From Malaya genurostris (lineage: Eukaryota > Arthropoda > Insecta > Diptera > Culicidae), in NCBI RefSeq assembly GCF_030247185.1, contig NC_080571.1, positions 17,763,631 to 17,827,630 on the forward strand: a DNA stretch of 64,000 nucleotides. The letters are read 5' to 3'. Shown in pieces: positions 22,511-35,409 of the stretch (the first letter of the stretch is position 1; every line of letters starts with the position of its first letter). Below the pieces are notes generated by a model. The model searched no databases. It had not been told where the DNA came from and saw nothing but the letters and a program-made list of their open reading frames with translations. Both the position numbers and the translations under genes were made by a program.

Positions 22511-23677
22511 TGTGCTGACGGTGTCTCGTGCATTCATATCGGGAAACAATGAGACGACAGGTCCTCGATGTTGCTGTCGTGTGTCTTGTTTCGGGGAGAG
22601 TTGCTCAGCAAATGATAGGAAAAGTGAACCATTCAACTTTTATATGGATGCTCTTGTATAGATACAGACATCTCGCGTTCTGATTGGCTGGTGCTGTCAT
22701 GGGTTAAATCAAACAGGTTTTTCAATAGTGTACTATTGAAAAACTTCAATATTGTTGTAATACACGTTCAAGTTGAATATTTTCGATTCTATTGGTAGTT
22801 AGATTATATAAATCCTTCTACAGATCACTGAGCTATGAGCTTTCAAAATACGAGAAAGGCAAACGCGCCATATGAATTATCCTCTTTGATACTCGTTTAT
22901 ACCAAACATTTCAGAAAAGTTTAATTGTGAACTGTTTAAGAATATGTCACACAACTGAAAGTTTTATCATAAAATTGTGATCATATTTCCGATGGCATGT
23001 AGCAAGAATTATGTTGATTCGTTAGATATAACAGGAGATATTCACGATCAAAAACTTATCACTCTCTCAGAGGGTAAATTTTGAAAAGGCGCCCCATAGT
23101 AAAGTAAGTCGTATTCACGACAAAATCGTGTTTTACGTTGCTCCCAAGCCTTTCTTTGCCATACAGCGCTCAGAACTTCTACTGCTGGAATATGGGGGAA
23201 AAGTCGCTGACACAAAAAATTCGATATCTCTGTTAAAAATGGACGGATTTTAACAATCTATGGTTTGTTGGATAGCTATTACCGTGCGGAATCTAAGTCT
23301 GAAAACATATTCTGTTTTCAAGGTCAATTGTGACAGATACTGTCAAAAAACTGAAAATTTTGACATAAAACTTCGTATAACTCAAAAAGTAAACATCCGA
23401 TCTCAAAACCATTCAATAGCGTTCTGGGTGACTGGGAGACCTTTCATTTGCGACTAGTTTGATCAAAATCGGTCCAGCCATCTCTGAGATCTCGACCTCT
23501 TAGTTGACAACACACATACAGACACACACACATACACACACACACATACAGACATTTGCTCAGTTCGTCGAGCTGAATCGATTGGTATATGACATTCGGC
23601 CCTCCGGGCCTCGGAAAATTTTTCGAAAGTTTGAGCGAATTCTATACCTATTTTTTATATATATAAAAAAAGGTAAA

Positions 23678-25320
23678 AATGAAAGATGAAAATATATTTT
23701 CAAAAACCCCTCCTTCTAGTCTAAATGTTGACTCTATAATTATATCAAATTATATAAATTTCGTCATCGACCCCCACCTCTCATGTTAAGGACACTTGCT
23801 ACACACTCTCCCACCTGAAAGTTCCCTTATCTCTGAAGGGCAAGAAATATCTGTGCCAAATTTGATTGCAATCCGTTCAGTAGTTCCGGAGCTATGCCGT
23901 TTCAAACATTACATCCCCTTTTAAGAGGGACGTCTACATCCACACGAATACCCTAATAATCATATCTAATTTGAGCAAAAAGTATCTATGGTCTTCAAAA
24001 AGTATCGATTCTCGTCAAAATAAATAAAAATTTTCATGACCCCTTTAAGGATACTTGCTACGCTCCCTCCCCCATGAAATACTCTTACAATTACTTCTGA
24101 AGATCGAAAAGCATCTATGCCAAGTGTGATTGCAATCCGTTCAGTAGTTCCGGAGTTATGCCGTTACATCCCCTTTTTAAAGGCACTTGCTATGTCCACC
24201 CCCATATATATCATATCTAAGGTATGGAAAATGTTTGCATGGTCTTCAAAAACTATCGATTCTTCAACTTTCTTTGCGTTTCGCCTTCGGCTCGTCAGTG
24301 CTTAAAGCAGTTCAAGTAGAACTGCCATCTCCGCCTAGCAGTCCAACTTAAACCGCTAAGCAGACGCAAAGCTTACACAACTTATGTAACACTTATTGGA
24401 TAATACACAACCCCTAAATGTTCAAACTCTACGGCGACCAGTAGCCAGTCATCATTCGCTAACGCCCGAGACGTCAGAAAGAATATTGCACCCTGTGTAA
24501 TATCCAATAAGTGTTACATAAGTTGTGTAAGCTTTGCGTCTGCTTAGCGGTTTAAGTTGGACTGCTAGGCGGAGATGGCAGTTCTACTTGAACTGCTTTA
24601 AGCACTGACGAGCCGAAGGCGAAACGCAAAGAAAGTTGAAACAAAATATGTGCTTTTTGCACAAAACAAAAAACCCCTAAATATCGATTCTTGTCAAATT
24701 TATGATATTTTTCATGCCCCCCCCCCTTGTTAAAGATACTTGCTACGCTCCCTCCTCTGCAGCGCAAGAAGTACATGTGCCAAGTTTGATAGCAATCCGT
24801 TAAGTACTTCCGAAGTTATGGCGTTACAAACATTACACCCCCCTATTCAAGGCATTTGCTACATCCACCTCTCATATACTCATATCTAATGTATGCAAAA
24901 TGTTTCTATGGTCTTTAAAACGTATCAATTCTCGTCAAGTTACATGAATTTGACGATATTTGCTACGCTCTCTCCCCTTTAAAAGTACTCCTTGTGCATC
25001 TGACGTTTTTACTTTTTCCAAAGGGCCAATCCATATTAAGACTCTAAGGGTAAAATTTTAAATGTGAAACGAAAGAAAAAGTCGAATTGATCCCGAACTG
25101 CTTCCAAAAATATTGTATGTTTCCCACAGTTGGCATTGGCCAGAGTGTAATAGTGCAATATTTTGTTTTGATTGCTTTCGCAATTGCTAATTAATAGAAT
25201 GGATATGTTGACATACCGAAGATAGCATGGATGAAATTCCATTGAGATGAAATAAGGAACCAAATAGGAAAAATTCAAAAGTGTTTTCTGCTATTTTTAC
25301 CTTTTTACCTTTCTTATAAA
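23678..25320. repeat. Family D degenerate tandem repeat
   Basis: Units of very uneven length (about 100-550 bases apart) contain ACTTGCTAC with TCCCTCC (about 23789, 24050, 24182, 24735, 24850, 24953), TTTGATTGCAATCCGTTCAG and TTCCGGAGTTATGCCGTT. No protein is encoded. A foldback element interrupts the array at 24265-24681. Confidence 0.65.
24265..24681. mobile_element. Foldback element with perfect 140-bp arms
   Basis: The arm 24263-24402 is an exact reverse complement of 24501-24640, with 98 bases between. TATCGATTCTT occurs at 24254-24264 and again at 24682-24692, in the position expected for an 11-bp target duplication; other family D units have one TATCGATTCT here, which supports insertion. 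About 40 extra bases separate the right arm from the right repeat. No coding capacity. Perfect arms suggest recent activity or gene conversion. Confidence 0.8.
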
Positions 25321-26160
25321 TATAAAAAAAAACCCTACTTAATCCAACTAGTGGTGTGATAATGCCTTTCTCTTCTTTCGTAACAGTCTCAGGAAAATAT
25401 ATTTCATACTTTTATTAAATAATTTCGGATACTAATTTTTACACAAATTGATTCAGATTGATTCGAGTAGTTCACAAAAGCATGCTTCAGTTTTTATGTC
25501 ACACAGTCAGCATCATTTTTCCAAACTAGTGCTTGACATTTGCGTTGCCTATTTGTAATAAAGGATGCTAATCTAAAAAAACCCTTCTTAGTCCACTTTG
25601 TGGAATTTTCATATATCATGAAAAATCACCATAGGGGGGAGTACATGAAATTTTCGAAATCGAAAAAAAATTTTTGATGCCAAAAGGCTTAGAATTACAT
25701 GAAACGTCGAGATTTAGTGTCATCAAGTCCCAGAAAGTTGATTTTTTCAAAATTATCAAAAAATGACATAACGTAATTCGACATGATAATTGCCTTTTTT
25801 TCAAAGTCGTGGCTTCTTATCTCACTTTGAAAAAACGTCGGACAGTTACTTTCAAAAAGCCGTCTGTAATTATTACTAAACTTTTCTATTTGTAGACTTC
25901 GATGTCCATAAAAACCTTTTATTGTGAGAGTTTCCATGGTAACGAATATATACTGAACTCTGATCTGATATATAATAAACTTCATCATTGCAAATTTCAA
26001 GGACAAGGATATTTGAAAAGAACATATCTCGCCTGCAGACGATCGCAGACGAGTTATTCAACCACGGTATGAAAGCTCTTTTGAAGTAGTTTAATATGTA
26101 AGTAGTCTCATCTGCACCTTACTGCGCCTTTTGATAATAGACAAGTTAGAATTTTATTTG
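25321..26160. repeat. Family B fragment and unassigned AT-rich DNA
   Basis: Positions 25619-25755 match family B sequence at 15565-15680 (CACCATAGGGGGGAGTACATG and the ATTTAGTGTCATC block). The rest (25321-25610 and 25790-26160) has nothing assignable. Confidence 0.45.
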
Positions 26161-27935
26161 AAAAACGTGTTTAATCCACCTAGCAGTGAGACGATACCTA
26201 TTTTTATCAATCCGCATGTGTTTTTTGCATGAATATTCTTCGGTGTTTAAGTTTTCATGACATTATTTTAATGAACGTCGTTTTAAGCGACAATTTGAGA
26301 TTTTAATCACTCATTACTCTGTGATGTCGAAACTGCAAATCGAATCGAATTTGAATCTAGAAGTGTGATAATCGATTAAACATGCCATGATATGTAAGTT
26401 CCACTCTAGAGTTTACGGTAATTTAAGGTACTTCCAGAGTCGGTATTCAGGAACCAGCATAACCCCAACCGATTCGTATGGCCATATGACGAATAAATTA
26501 CAACAGTTTTGAGTCCAACTTTGAAGCTCAATCCCATCTTCTATATCGGTTTGAATTTTAAAAATTCATCATCATGTAATTCGAGAACCGGAAGTCATAA
26601 TTGGATAAAATTAATTAATTTTGTATATAAGTTTGTTTTAATTTGAATTTTTGTTTCTGAAATTTGATTAGGCTTTTTTTAAGGAAACGATTGAGCTTTG
26701 AGAAACGATTTTATACTGGAACCGGAATTCTAAAAGCGGTATGGCCGAAGTCAGATAAATTCACCTGAGTAGCTGTATAGTTTACATTTGTTTTAAAATA
26801 TTTGAAAATCAGTTAAGACATCTTTGAGAGATCATAGCACGAATTAAATTTTTAGGTGCCTTCTGATCGACAACTGAATACCACTAAAACTGAAAAAAGT
26901 TAATTTTTTTATCGACTATCCAAATCTGCTAACACGATAAACCTGATTAATTTATGTGGTATAGACATTTTTATACTATCACCGAAACCGGAAGTTGGAT
27001 CTGACTGAAAAGCAAGATGTTTTATAGAACCTTGAAACTTTTCATTTGAATCTTAGATGATTCTTAGATTTCATTTGAATCTTAGATCAGTTCAGCCATC
27101 TACGAGAAGAATGAGTTACACAATTTTGATTTCGTTTCACATATCCTCCTGTAGTTCCGGAACCAAAGGTCGGATCCAAACATAATTCAGGAACTTTATT
27201 TGAGAGCATACGACTTTTCGTATGAATCTGAATTTGTAGAAAAGAAATTTTCCGAGAAAATTAAGTGAAATTATTTGTCACACACGCATTTGCTGATCTC
27301 GACGAACTGATTCGAATGGTATATAGATGTTATGTTGTTCCAGCATTTATTGCTGTAAGTAGTTTAAAACAAAATAATTGAAAAAATCATCTGGTTTATA
27401 TATGTCATATTCGAACGATTATGTTGCCAAAAACGAGCCGTGCCAAAATCGGTCCGAGGCTAAATGTCATGAAAAAGGATGCTGTACACAATCCTTTTGG
27501 TACTTAGAAACAATTGTATGTAACAGTACAAAAAATCGTGTTTTCCGTTGCTCCCAAGCATTGCTTTGTCATACAGAGCTCAAAACTTCTATTGCTGGAA
27601 TAGGGGGAAAAGTCGCTTACAGAAAAATTTCGATATCTCCGTTAAAAATGGACGGATTTTAACAATCTATGGCTTGTTGGATAGGTATTACCGTGCGGAA
27701 TCTAAGTCTGAAAACATATTCTGTTCCCAATGTCAATTGTGACAGATACTGTCAAAAAACTGAAAAATTTGACATAAAACTTTGTATAACTCAAAAAGTA
27801 AACATCCGATCTCAAAACCATTCAATAGCGTTCTGGGTGACGGGGAGACCTTTCATTTGCGACTAGTTTGATCAAAATCGGTCCAGCCATCTCTGAGATC
27901 TCGACCTCTTAGTTGACAACACACATACAGACACA

Positions 27936-28019
<84 letters not shown>

Positions 28020-28140
28020 TTTGCTCAGTTCGTCGAGCTGAATCGATTGGTATATGACATTCGGCCCTCCGGGCCTCGGAAAAATTTTCGAAAGTTTGAG
28101 CGAATTCTATACCTATTTTTTATATATATAAAAATAGGTA
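26161..28140 (+). repeat. Family A interspersed repeat A2
   Basis: Full-length copy from AAAACGTGTTTAATCC to TATATATAAAAATAGGTA, including a long pure (CA)n tract (about 27920-28015) at the position where all family A copies have one. No open frame of note. Confidence 0.85.
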
Positions 28141-29759
28141 AAAACGTGCTTAATCCACCTATCAGTGAGATGATACCTTTTTTATCAATCCGCATGTGTT
28201 TTTTCATGAATATTCTTCGGTTTTCATGACATTATTTTAATGACCGTCGTTTTAAGCTGCAATTTGACATTTTAATCACTCATTACTCTATCTAAAAAGG
28301 TTACAATCGATTAAACTTTTCATGATATGTCGAAGTGAGTTCCACTTTAGAATTTACGGTAATTTAAGGTACTTCCAGAGCCGGTATTCAGGAGCCAACA
28401 TAACCCAAACCGATTCGTATGGCCATATGACGAATAAATTGCAATAGTTTTGAGTCCTACTTTCAAGCTTTTCGGGATTATCATCTTCTATATCGGTTTG
28501 AATTTTAAAAATTCCTCCTCCTGTAATTCCAGAATCGGAATTCAGCATTGGATAAAATTAATTAATTTTGTGTGGGACTATAAGTTAATTTTAATTTGAA
28601 TTTTTTTTCTGAAATTCGATTTGGCTTTTTTTGAGAAAACGATTGAGCTTTGAGAAACGATTCGATACTGGAGCCGGAATTCGAAAACCAGTAGTTTACA
28701 TTTGTTTCAAAATGTTTAAAAATCAGTGTAGACATCTTTGAGGAATCGTAGTACGAGTTAAATTGTTCCTTCCGAATCGAAAACTGAATACCACTAAAAC
28801 TGAAATAAGTTTATTTGGTTGTCGACTATTCAAATCAGCAAATCTTAGATGATTCTTAGATTTCATTTGAATCTTAGATCGGTTCAGCCATCTACGAGGA
28901 AAATGAGTTACACAATTTTAATTTCGTTTCACATATCATCCTCTAGTTCCGGAACAAGAGGTCAGAACCAAACATAATTAAGGAACCTTGTTTGAAAGCA
29001 TTCGAATTTTCATATGAATCTGAGTTTGTAGAAAACGGTTAAGTCATCTTCGAAAAAAGGTAAAAAATTGAGAGAAATTATTTGTCACATACGCATTTGC
29101 TAATCTCGACGAACTGATTCGAATGGTATATGGGTGTTATGTTCTTCCAGCATTTATTGCTGTAAGCAGTTTAAATCAATATAATTATGAAATCGTTCTG
29201 AATTCGGTACTGCCATTTTTCCAATATGTCATATTCGAACGATTATGTTGCCAAAAACGAACCGTGCTAAAATCGGTCCGAGGCAAAATGTCATGAAAAA
29301 GGATGCTGTACACAGTCTCTTTAGTACTTAGAAACAATTGTATGTAACAGTGTAAAAAATCGTGTTTTACGTTGCTCCCAAGCTTTTCTTTGCCATACAG
29401 CGCTTAGAACTTCTACTGCTGGAATATGGGGAAAAGTCGTTTACACAAAAATTTCGATATCTTCGTTTAAAATGGACGGATTTTAACAATCTATGGCTTG
29501 TTGGATAGCTATTACCGTGCGGAATCTAAGTCTTAAAACATATTCTGTTTTCAAGGTCAATTGTGACAGATACTGTCAAAAAATTGAAAATTTTGACATA
29601 AAACTTCGTATAACTCAAAAAGTAAACATCCGATCTCAAAACCATTCAATAGCGTTCTGGGTGACGGGGAGACCTTTCATTTGCGACTAGTTTGATCAAA
29701 ATCGGTCCAGCCATCTCTGAGATCTCGACCTCTTAGTTGACAACACACATACAGACACA

Positions 29760-29797
<38 letters not shown>

Positions 29798-29928
29798 TTT
29801 GCTCAGTTCGTCGAGCTGAATCGATTGGTATATGACATTCGGCCCTCCGGGCCTCGGAAAATTTTTCGAAAGTTTGAGCGAATTCTATACCTATTTTTTA
29901 TATATATAAAAAAAGGTAAAAGGTAAAA
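28141..29928 (+). repeat. Family A interspersed repeat A3, directly abutting A2
   Basis: Begins AAAACGTGCTTAATCCACC immediately after the end of A2, in the same orientation, and ends near 29928. The (CA)n tract lies at about 29735-29793. The head-to-tail pair shares one A-rich junction. Confidence 0.85.
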
Positions 29929-30384
29929 ACATGAAAAACTGCTCTATTTCATTAAACTGAAATGATAGCAGCATAGTATGTTCGGGAAAGTTGTGTAGTT
30001 TTGAAAGATGAAAAAATTTTGTATAACATAAAAAAACTCATATAAATTGAAAATATATGTTTTCTTACAAAAACTGGTTTTTGGACACCCTTTTCAGAAA
30101 ATACATTCTATCTTGAAGTACACTCAAGTTACGGGAATAGTACCTTCAGTAAACTTGTTTGAAATAACTTTGTCGAAGTAACTTAGCCCCTATGTTGGCC
30201 CTGAGCGAAAACAAAATTTTTATCTCACTTATAGGGGGATTAATCACATAAATAAAATTTACCAAAAGATGGCGTCTATCATTCTGAGTAACTTTTCTGA
30301 CGATAATGTACCTCAAAAACCACGAACCTATGAGTTATCAATTAAGAGCGTGATATTTCGCTTTTGAACCACTGTGCTTTGGTG
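29929..30384. other. Unassigned repeat-like interval
   Basis: AT-rich text with no recognisable element end or protein. It grades into the inverted family B copy. Confidence 0.3.
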
Positions 30385-30875
30385 CTTTTTCAAGATCGAA
30401 AATTGTCAAACCTTTACCACCAAGCAGCACCCCTTACGCATGTCCGATTTAGCTGAAATTTTGCATGAAGGCTTTTTTCGAGGTGCTTAAACTTTTGAGC
30501 TTAACGAAAATAGAGGTGATCCCGAAATTTTGGCACCCTCATATAGATATAAGAGCGGTAAAAATCAACGTGTTTTGTCGGTTACGTCACATATACCATC
30601 ATATATCTGGAACCAAAAGTCACAGCCATTTGATCTTCGAACTTGATCAATGGCCCGACAGTAGCTTTCAAACGAGCCCAATTTTGTTAAAATCGGTTCA
30701 GCCATCTCTGATAAAATTGAGCGCGTTCAAATATCTTCGAAAAGTGCACACACACACAGACATTTTCCAATCTCGTCGAACTGAGTCGAATGGTATATAA
30801 CACTATGGGTCTCCGAGGCTCTGTTCAAAAGTCAGTTTTTCCAGCAATTCTAATACCTTTCTATAGAGAAAGGCA
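30385..30875 (-). repeat. Family B interspersed repeat, copy B2
   Basis: Reverse complement of 14834-15570 with only one of the two 165-base blocks. It ends in the CCTTTCTATAGAGAAAGG hairpin at about 30856-30873. Confidence 0.7.
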
Positions 30876-31272
30876 ATAGGTATAGAATTCACTCAAACTT
30901 TAGAAAAGTTTTCCGAGGCCCGGATGACCGAGTGTTATATAAGAATCGACTTAGCTTGACGAACTGAGCAAATGTCCGTGTGTGGGTCTGTATGTGTGTG
31001 ATGGCTGGACCAGAGTTTTTGATCTCCCCGTCACCCAGAACGCTATTGAATGGTTTTGAGATCGGATGTTTACTTTTTACGATGGCGTTGCTGAACTGAA
31101 GATTTATTTTTTAGTTATACGAAGTTTTATGTCAAAATTTTCAGTCACACTTGACCTTGCAAACAGAATTTGCTTTCAGACTTAGTTTCCGCACGGTAAT
31201 AGCTATCCAACAAGCCATATATTGTTAAAATCCGTCCATTTTAAATGGAGATATCGATATTTTTGTAATATA

Positions 31273-32190
31273 AAGGGTGATTTTTTAAGAGCTTGAGAAC
31301 TTTTTTAAACAATAAAACGCATAAAATTTGCAAAATCTCATCGGTTCTTTATTTTAAACGTTAGATTGGTACATGACATTTACTTTTTGAAGATAATTTC
31401 ATTTAAATGTTGACCGCGGCTGCGTCTTAGGTGGTCCATTCGGAAAATCCGCTTTTTTATCGACAAATTTTGTTCAGCGATGAGGCTCATTTCTGGTTGA
31501 ATGGCTACGTAAATAAGCAAAATTGCCGCATTTGGAGTGAAGAGCAACCAGAAGCCGTTCAAGAACTGCCCATGCATCCCGAAAAATGCACTGTTTGGTG
31601 TGGTTTGTACGCTGGTGGAATCATTGGACCGTATTTTTTCAAAGATGCTGTTGGACGCAACGTTACAGTGAATGGCGATCGCTATCGTTCGATGCTAACA
31701 AACTTTTTGTTGCCAAAAATGGAAGAACTGAACTTGGTTGACATGTGGTTTCAACAAGATGGCGCTACACAGCTCGCGATTCTATGGCCATTTTGAGGGA
31801 AAACTTCGGAGAACAATTCATCTCAAGAAATGGACCGGTAAGTTGGCCACCAAGATCATGCGATTTGACGCCTTTAGACTATTTTTTGTGGGGCTACGTC
31901 AAGTCTAAAGTCTACAGAAATAAGCCAGTAACTATTCCAGCTTTGGAAGACAACATTTCCGAAGAAATTCGGGCTATTCCGGCCGAAATGCTCGAAAAAG
32001 TTGCCCAAAATTGGACTTTCCGAATGGACCACCTAAGACGCAGCCGCGGTCAACATTTAAATGAAATTATCTTCAAAAAGTAAATGTCATGTACCAATCT
32101 AACGTTTAAAATAAAGAACCGATGAGATTTTGCAAATTTTATGCGTTTTATTGTTTAAAAAAGTTCTCAAGCTCTTAAAAAATCACCCTT
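31273..32190 (+). mobile_element. DD41D mariner with 5' end replaced by inverted 3' end
   Basis: Flanked by TA on both sides (31271-31272 and 32191-32192). The first roughly 177 bases are an exact inverted copy of the last 177, far longer than normal mariner inverted repeats, and include the C-terminal transposase codons read backwards. The N-terminal helix-turn-helix region is absent. It therefore forms a large hairpin and cannot encode a full transposase. Confidence 0.9.
31450..32083 (+). pseudogene. DD41D mariner transposase, N-truncated and frameshifted
   Basis: Homology starts at ENPLFYRQILFSDEAHFW, which holds the first catalytic Asp. NKQNCRIWSEE and TVWCGLYAGGIIGPYFF follow. The second Asp lies in MWFQQDGAT (about 31745-31772). 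A small deletion right after it shifts the frame, and the second segment carries WPPRSCDLTPLDYFLWG with the third Asp. Allowing for the lost codons, the spacing is about 41, as in rosa-type mariners. It ends LNEIIFKK at 32083. About 140 N-terminal residues are missing. Confidence 0.88.
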
Positions 32191-33497
32191 TATTTATTCC
32201 AGTAGTAGGAGTTTTGAGCGCTGTCTGGCAAAGCAATGCTTGGGAGCAAAGTGAAAGACGATTTTTTAATATTGTTACATACAATTGTTTCTAAGTATCA
32301 AAAAGACTATGTACAGCATCCTTTTTCATGACATTTTGCCTCGGGCATATTTAAGCACGGTTCGTTTTTAGCAACATGATCGTTCGAATATGATATATGT
32401 AAATCGAGTTAAAGGCAATTCCATAATTATATTGATTCTAACTACTTACAATAATAAATGCAGAAAGAACATAACACACATATACCTTTTAAATCAGTTC
32501 GTCGAAATCAGCAAATGCGTGCGTTTTGTTCAAACTCAGATTCATATGAAAAGTCGTATACTCCCAAACAAGGTTTCTGAATTATGTTTGGTTCCAATCT
32601 CTGGTCCGAAATTAAAACTGTGTAACTCATTTTTCTCGTAGATGGCTGTGCCGATCTAAGATTCAAAAGAAAAGTTTTAAGATCCTATAAAACATCTTAC
32701 TTTTCAGTCAGATCCAGCTTCCGGCTGAGGGGATACAGGGTGATTAGCATAAAAAGGTCTATTTCACATAAATCAGGTTTATCGGGTTGGCAGATAGTCG
32801 GATAGTCGATAGGCAAATAAACCTTTTTTAGTTTTAGCGGTATTCAGTTTTCGATTCGGAAGGAAAATTTTAATTCGCCCTACGATTTCTCAAAGATGTC
32901 TACACTGATTTTCAAACATTTTGAAACAAACGTAAACTATACAACTACTCAGGTGAATTTATCTGACTTCGGCTACACCGATTTTCGAATTCCTCCACTG
33001 GACTTTTCCCTGCTCGACAATAAACAATTAATTTTGTCCAATTCTGACCTCCGATTCTAGAATTACAGAATGATAAATTTTCAAAATTCGAACCGATATA
33101 TAGAAGATGACAATCCCGAAAAGCTTTAAAGTTGGACTCAAAACTATTGCAATTTATTAGTCATATGACCATACGAATCGGTTTGGGTTATGCTGTTTCC
33201 TAAATAAAGGCTTTGAAAGTACCTTAAATAACCGTAAACTCTAAAGTGAAACTTACTTCGACATATCATGGAACTTTTCGATCGATTGTCACACTTTTAG
33301 ATACAAATTCGATCCGATTTGCAGCTTCGACATTACAGGGTAATGAGTCATTAAAATCACAAACTACCGCTTAAAACGACGGTCATTATAAAATGTCATG
33401 AGAAAACTAAAACACCGAAGAATATTCAAGCAAAAAACACATTTGGATTAATAAGAAAAGGTATCTCATTGCTAGGTGGATTAAGCACGTTTTTTTT

Positions 33498-35395
33498 AAA
33501 TATAAGTTTAATTTCCAAGAAATGTTAATCGATTCTCAATAGAAGCACGGCGAATCAAACAGCAATTTGAAATAAACATGGTGATTTTAGTATCTGAACC
33601 AAGGTTTTGAAGTAACGTCCTTACAAATGAGATGTAATAAGTTTGCATCAAGGATTTTTAAATTTGAGTTAAGACATTAATATGACATTGATTTCAATAA
33701 CTTATTGGTCAAACGAAAACGAATTTTATACACGAACCGAAAGCCGTCATCTTCGATTTTAGGAATTCTAAAATATAAATTATTAATAAGTAATTAGTAA
33801 TTAGTAATAAACCAGTATGTAAGTTTCATTCCTACACTGCGGATGCATTCTGTGGGCACCGCACAAAAAGGCAAGCGCACTTCTTCTCAGTGTCCATTAG
33901 ACAGACTTTGAGTGAGTGCTTGTGCTGAACGAAGCTGTTGTGAGAGAACCACATACTCTTCGCATAAATCGCTCTCAAGTGCTCTCGTCTAAATACTGAT
34001 CACTGGCGCGTGATGGTGAGCGAACACTTCGGTGAACTTCAACTAATAGAGAGTAGATCTGGCCTTGCTATGAAAATATTGCAAGGAAAAACGAAAATTC
34101 AACGATAAATTGTTTATCTTTTGGTGATTTTGCGTGCCCCAAACAGAACAGCCGATCATGTGCACTTTGTAAATTTTATTTCTAGAATTTCCAATTATAT
34201 TCGGCCCACAAATAGCAAGTCACGTTCACACCATTTCTCATTTGTCGATTGTTCGCTCACCACTAAGGACCTGACAATAATTAACGAAAATGCCGATCAA
34301 AACTGCCGTAACTTTGGAGACACTGATTTATGACTGTTTGTCGTAACCCCCGCGTATTCTCGTAACCTCACACCGTTCCGGCCGTCTGTAGATTAGGAAA
34401 ACAAAACAACCGAATTTCATCCAAATTCATCGAACAAAAGACACTCAGAAAAAAACGACCCCTACCCCTAGACGCCCACCAGTTACTCGATGCGACCAGT
34501 TACAATTTTTACGACCAACAAAAGAGACCCCTCCCAATCAGTCTCATCATCTTTATGACATTCGAAAACTTTCACCCGCGCACACGGGTTGCCAAGAAGA
34601 AATACGGAAAGAAGGAAAAACTTCTTGCGCCGTTTTGACATCAGACAATTTCGGTTCGATATTCTTGCGATCCCGGGGTTCGCGTATTGGAAATTATTGA
34701 TGAGTCGTAAATCACGCCAAACGATGTCCCGTCCGTTCGATGGCTGGTTGTCTGGCTGGTTGTCAGTCCTTCATTTTGGTCTATCACCAATACAAGGGGC
34801 GCCGGGAGAGGTACTTCCAAAGATGAAATGCAAGAAGAGAAGAAGATCTTGTCTAATAAAATTTCACTTCCGCCGCGAGGCTTGAGGAACGAACCGACTG
34901 GAAGCTGCTACGTCGGTAGTAAAAATGTCCTTATACTTTTTCGATGGCACGAATTTTGCTCTTCGGCTCCCTCGGGTTTTGTCCAGAGCCGAGCAGCTTC
35001 AGTGGAAACTTTTCTCAATTACAATCAAGTTTTCGTTCTTTTTTTTTTCCTACTCTAATGGCGGCGGTCGGTGATCACAATTCCGATATCCGCTGGCTGG
35101 CAGAGAGGATGGTGATTGTGTTGAAACGGTTTGGATTATGGATGACGGACGAAGCTTTTCGGTGGAATTTCGAAACATATATATTTGGATATTATTCTGC
35201 TCGTGGTTTCGTCGGGAAATGATTTCGTTTTGCTTCGACTAAGGATTTTCTGGTATGATTCATAACGGAGCACGTACTGCTGGGTAATATCTCACGTTTT
35301 AAGGGGCGTTGAGTTCATCCAGTTCGATAAATCGCTCTGGTTTATTCTAATGGTTTACTGAGCTTAATGTCTTTGTGAGTCATTAAGCGGAAGAA
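33498..35395. other. Low-copy sequence, no assignable gene
   Basis: 33498-33830 is AT-rich. 33830-34050 is GC-richer and repeat-like. 34330-35230 looks single-copy, with C-rich and pyrimidine runs. A 98-codon frame (34589-34885) starting MPRRNTERRKNFLRRF shows no known domain. Part of this could be promoter or exon sequence of a host gene that I cannot identify. Confidence 0.3.
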
Positions 35396-35409
35396 ATACA
35401 CCTTTGCTA

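Larger units (their letters stand above)
20970..23121 (+). mobile_element. Family H element copy 2 carrying histone fragments
   Basis: Nearly identical to 9736-11887 at a constant offset of 11,234. It interrupts family A between GTAACAGTAT and TCGTGTTTTACG; the same junction is uninterrupted, with six A, at about 27533, 29355 and 60830. Here eight A precede and four follow the element. The clean insertion shows mobility rather than segmental duplication. Its promoter-like direct repeats lie at 21465-21588 and 22273-22386. Confidence 0.9.
19870..23677 (+). repeat. Family A interspersed repeat A1, split by a family H element
   Basis: Starts AAAACGTGTTTAATCCACC and ends near TATATATATAAAAAAAGGTA. 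Outside the insertion it aligns throughout with 26161-28140, 28141-29928 and 59488-61390. A short (CA)n tract (23505-23548) and the TCAGTTCGTCGAGCTGAATC module lie near its right end. No coding capacity. Confidence 0.85.
30876..33497 (-). repeat. Family A interspersed repeat A5, split by a mariner
   Basis: Inverted family A copy from the ATTCTATACC end (about 30890) to GGATTAAGCACGTTTT (33490). The flanks of the mariner at 31271 and 32192 are contiguous in the other family A copies (within CTGGAATAGGGGGAAAAGTC). It is more diverged than A1-A4. Confidence 0.8.

Noticed and set aside
34589..34885. 98-codon frame starting MPRRNTERRKN
   Set aside because: No recognisable domain or splice context; cannot be supported.
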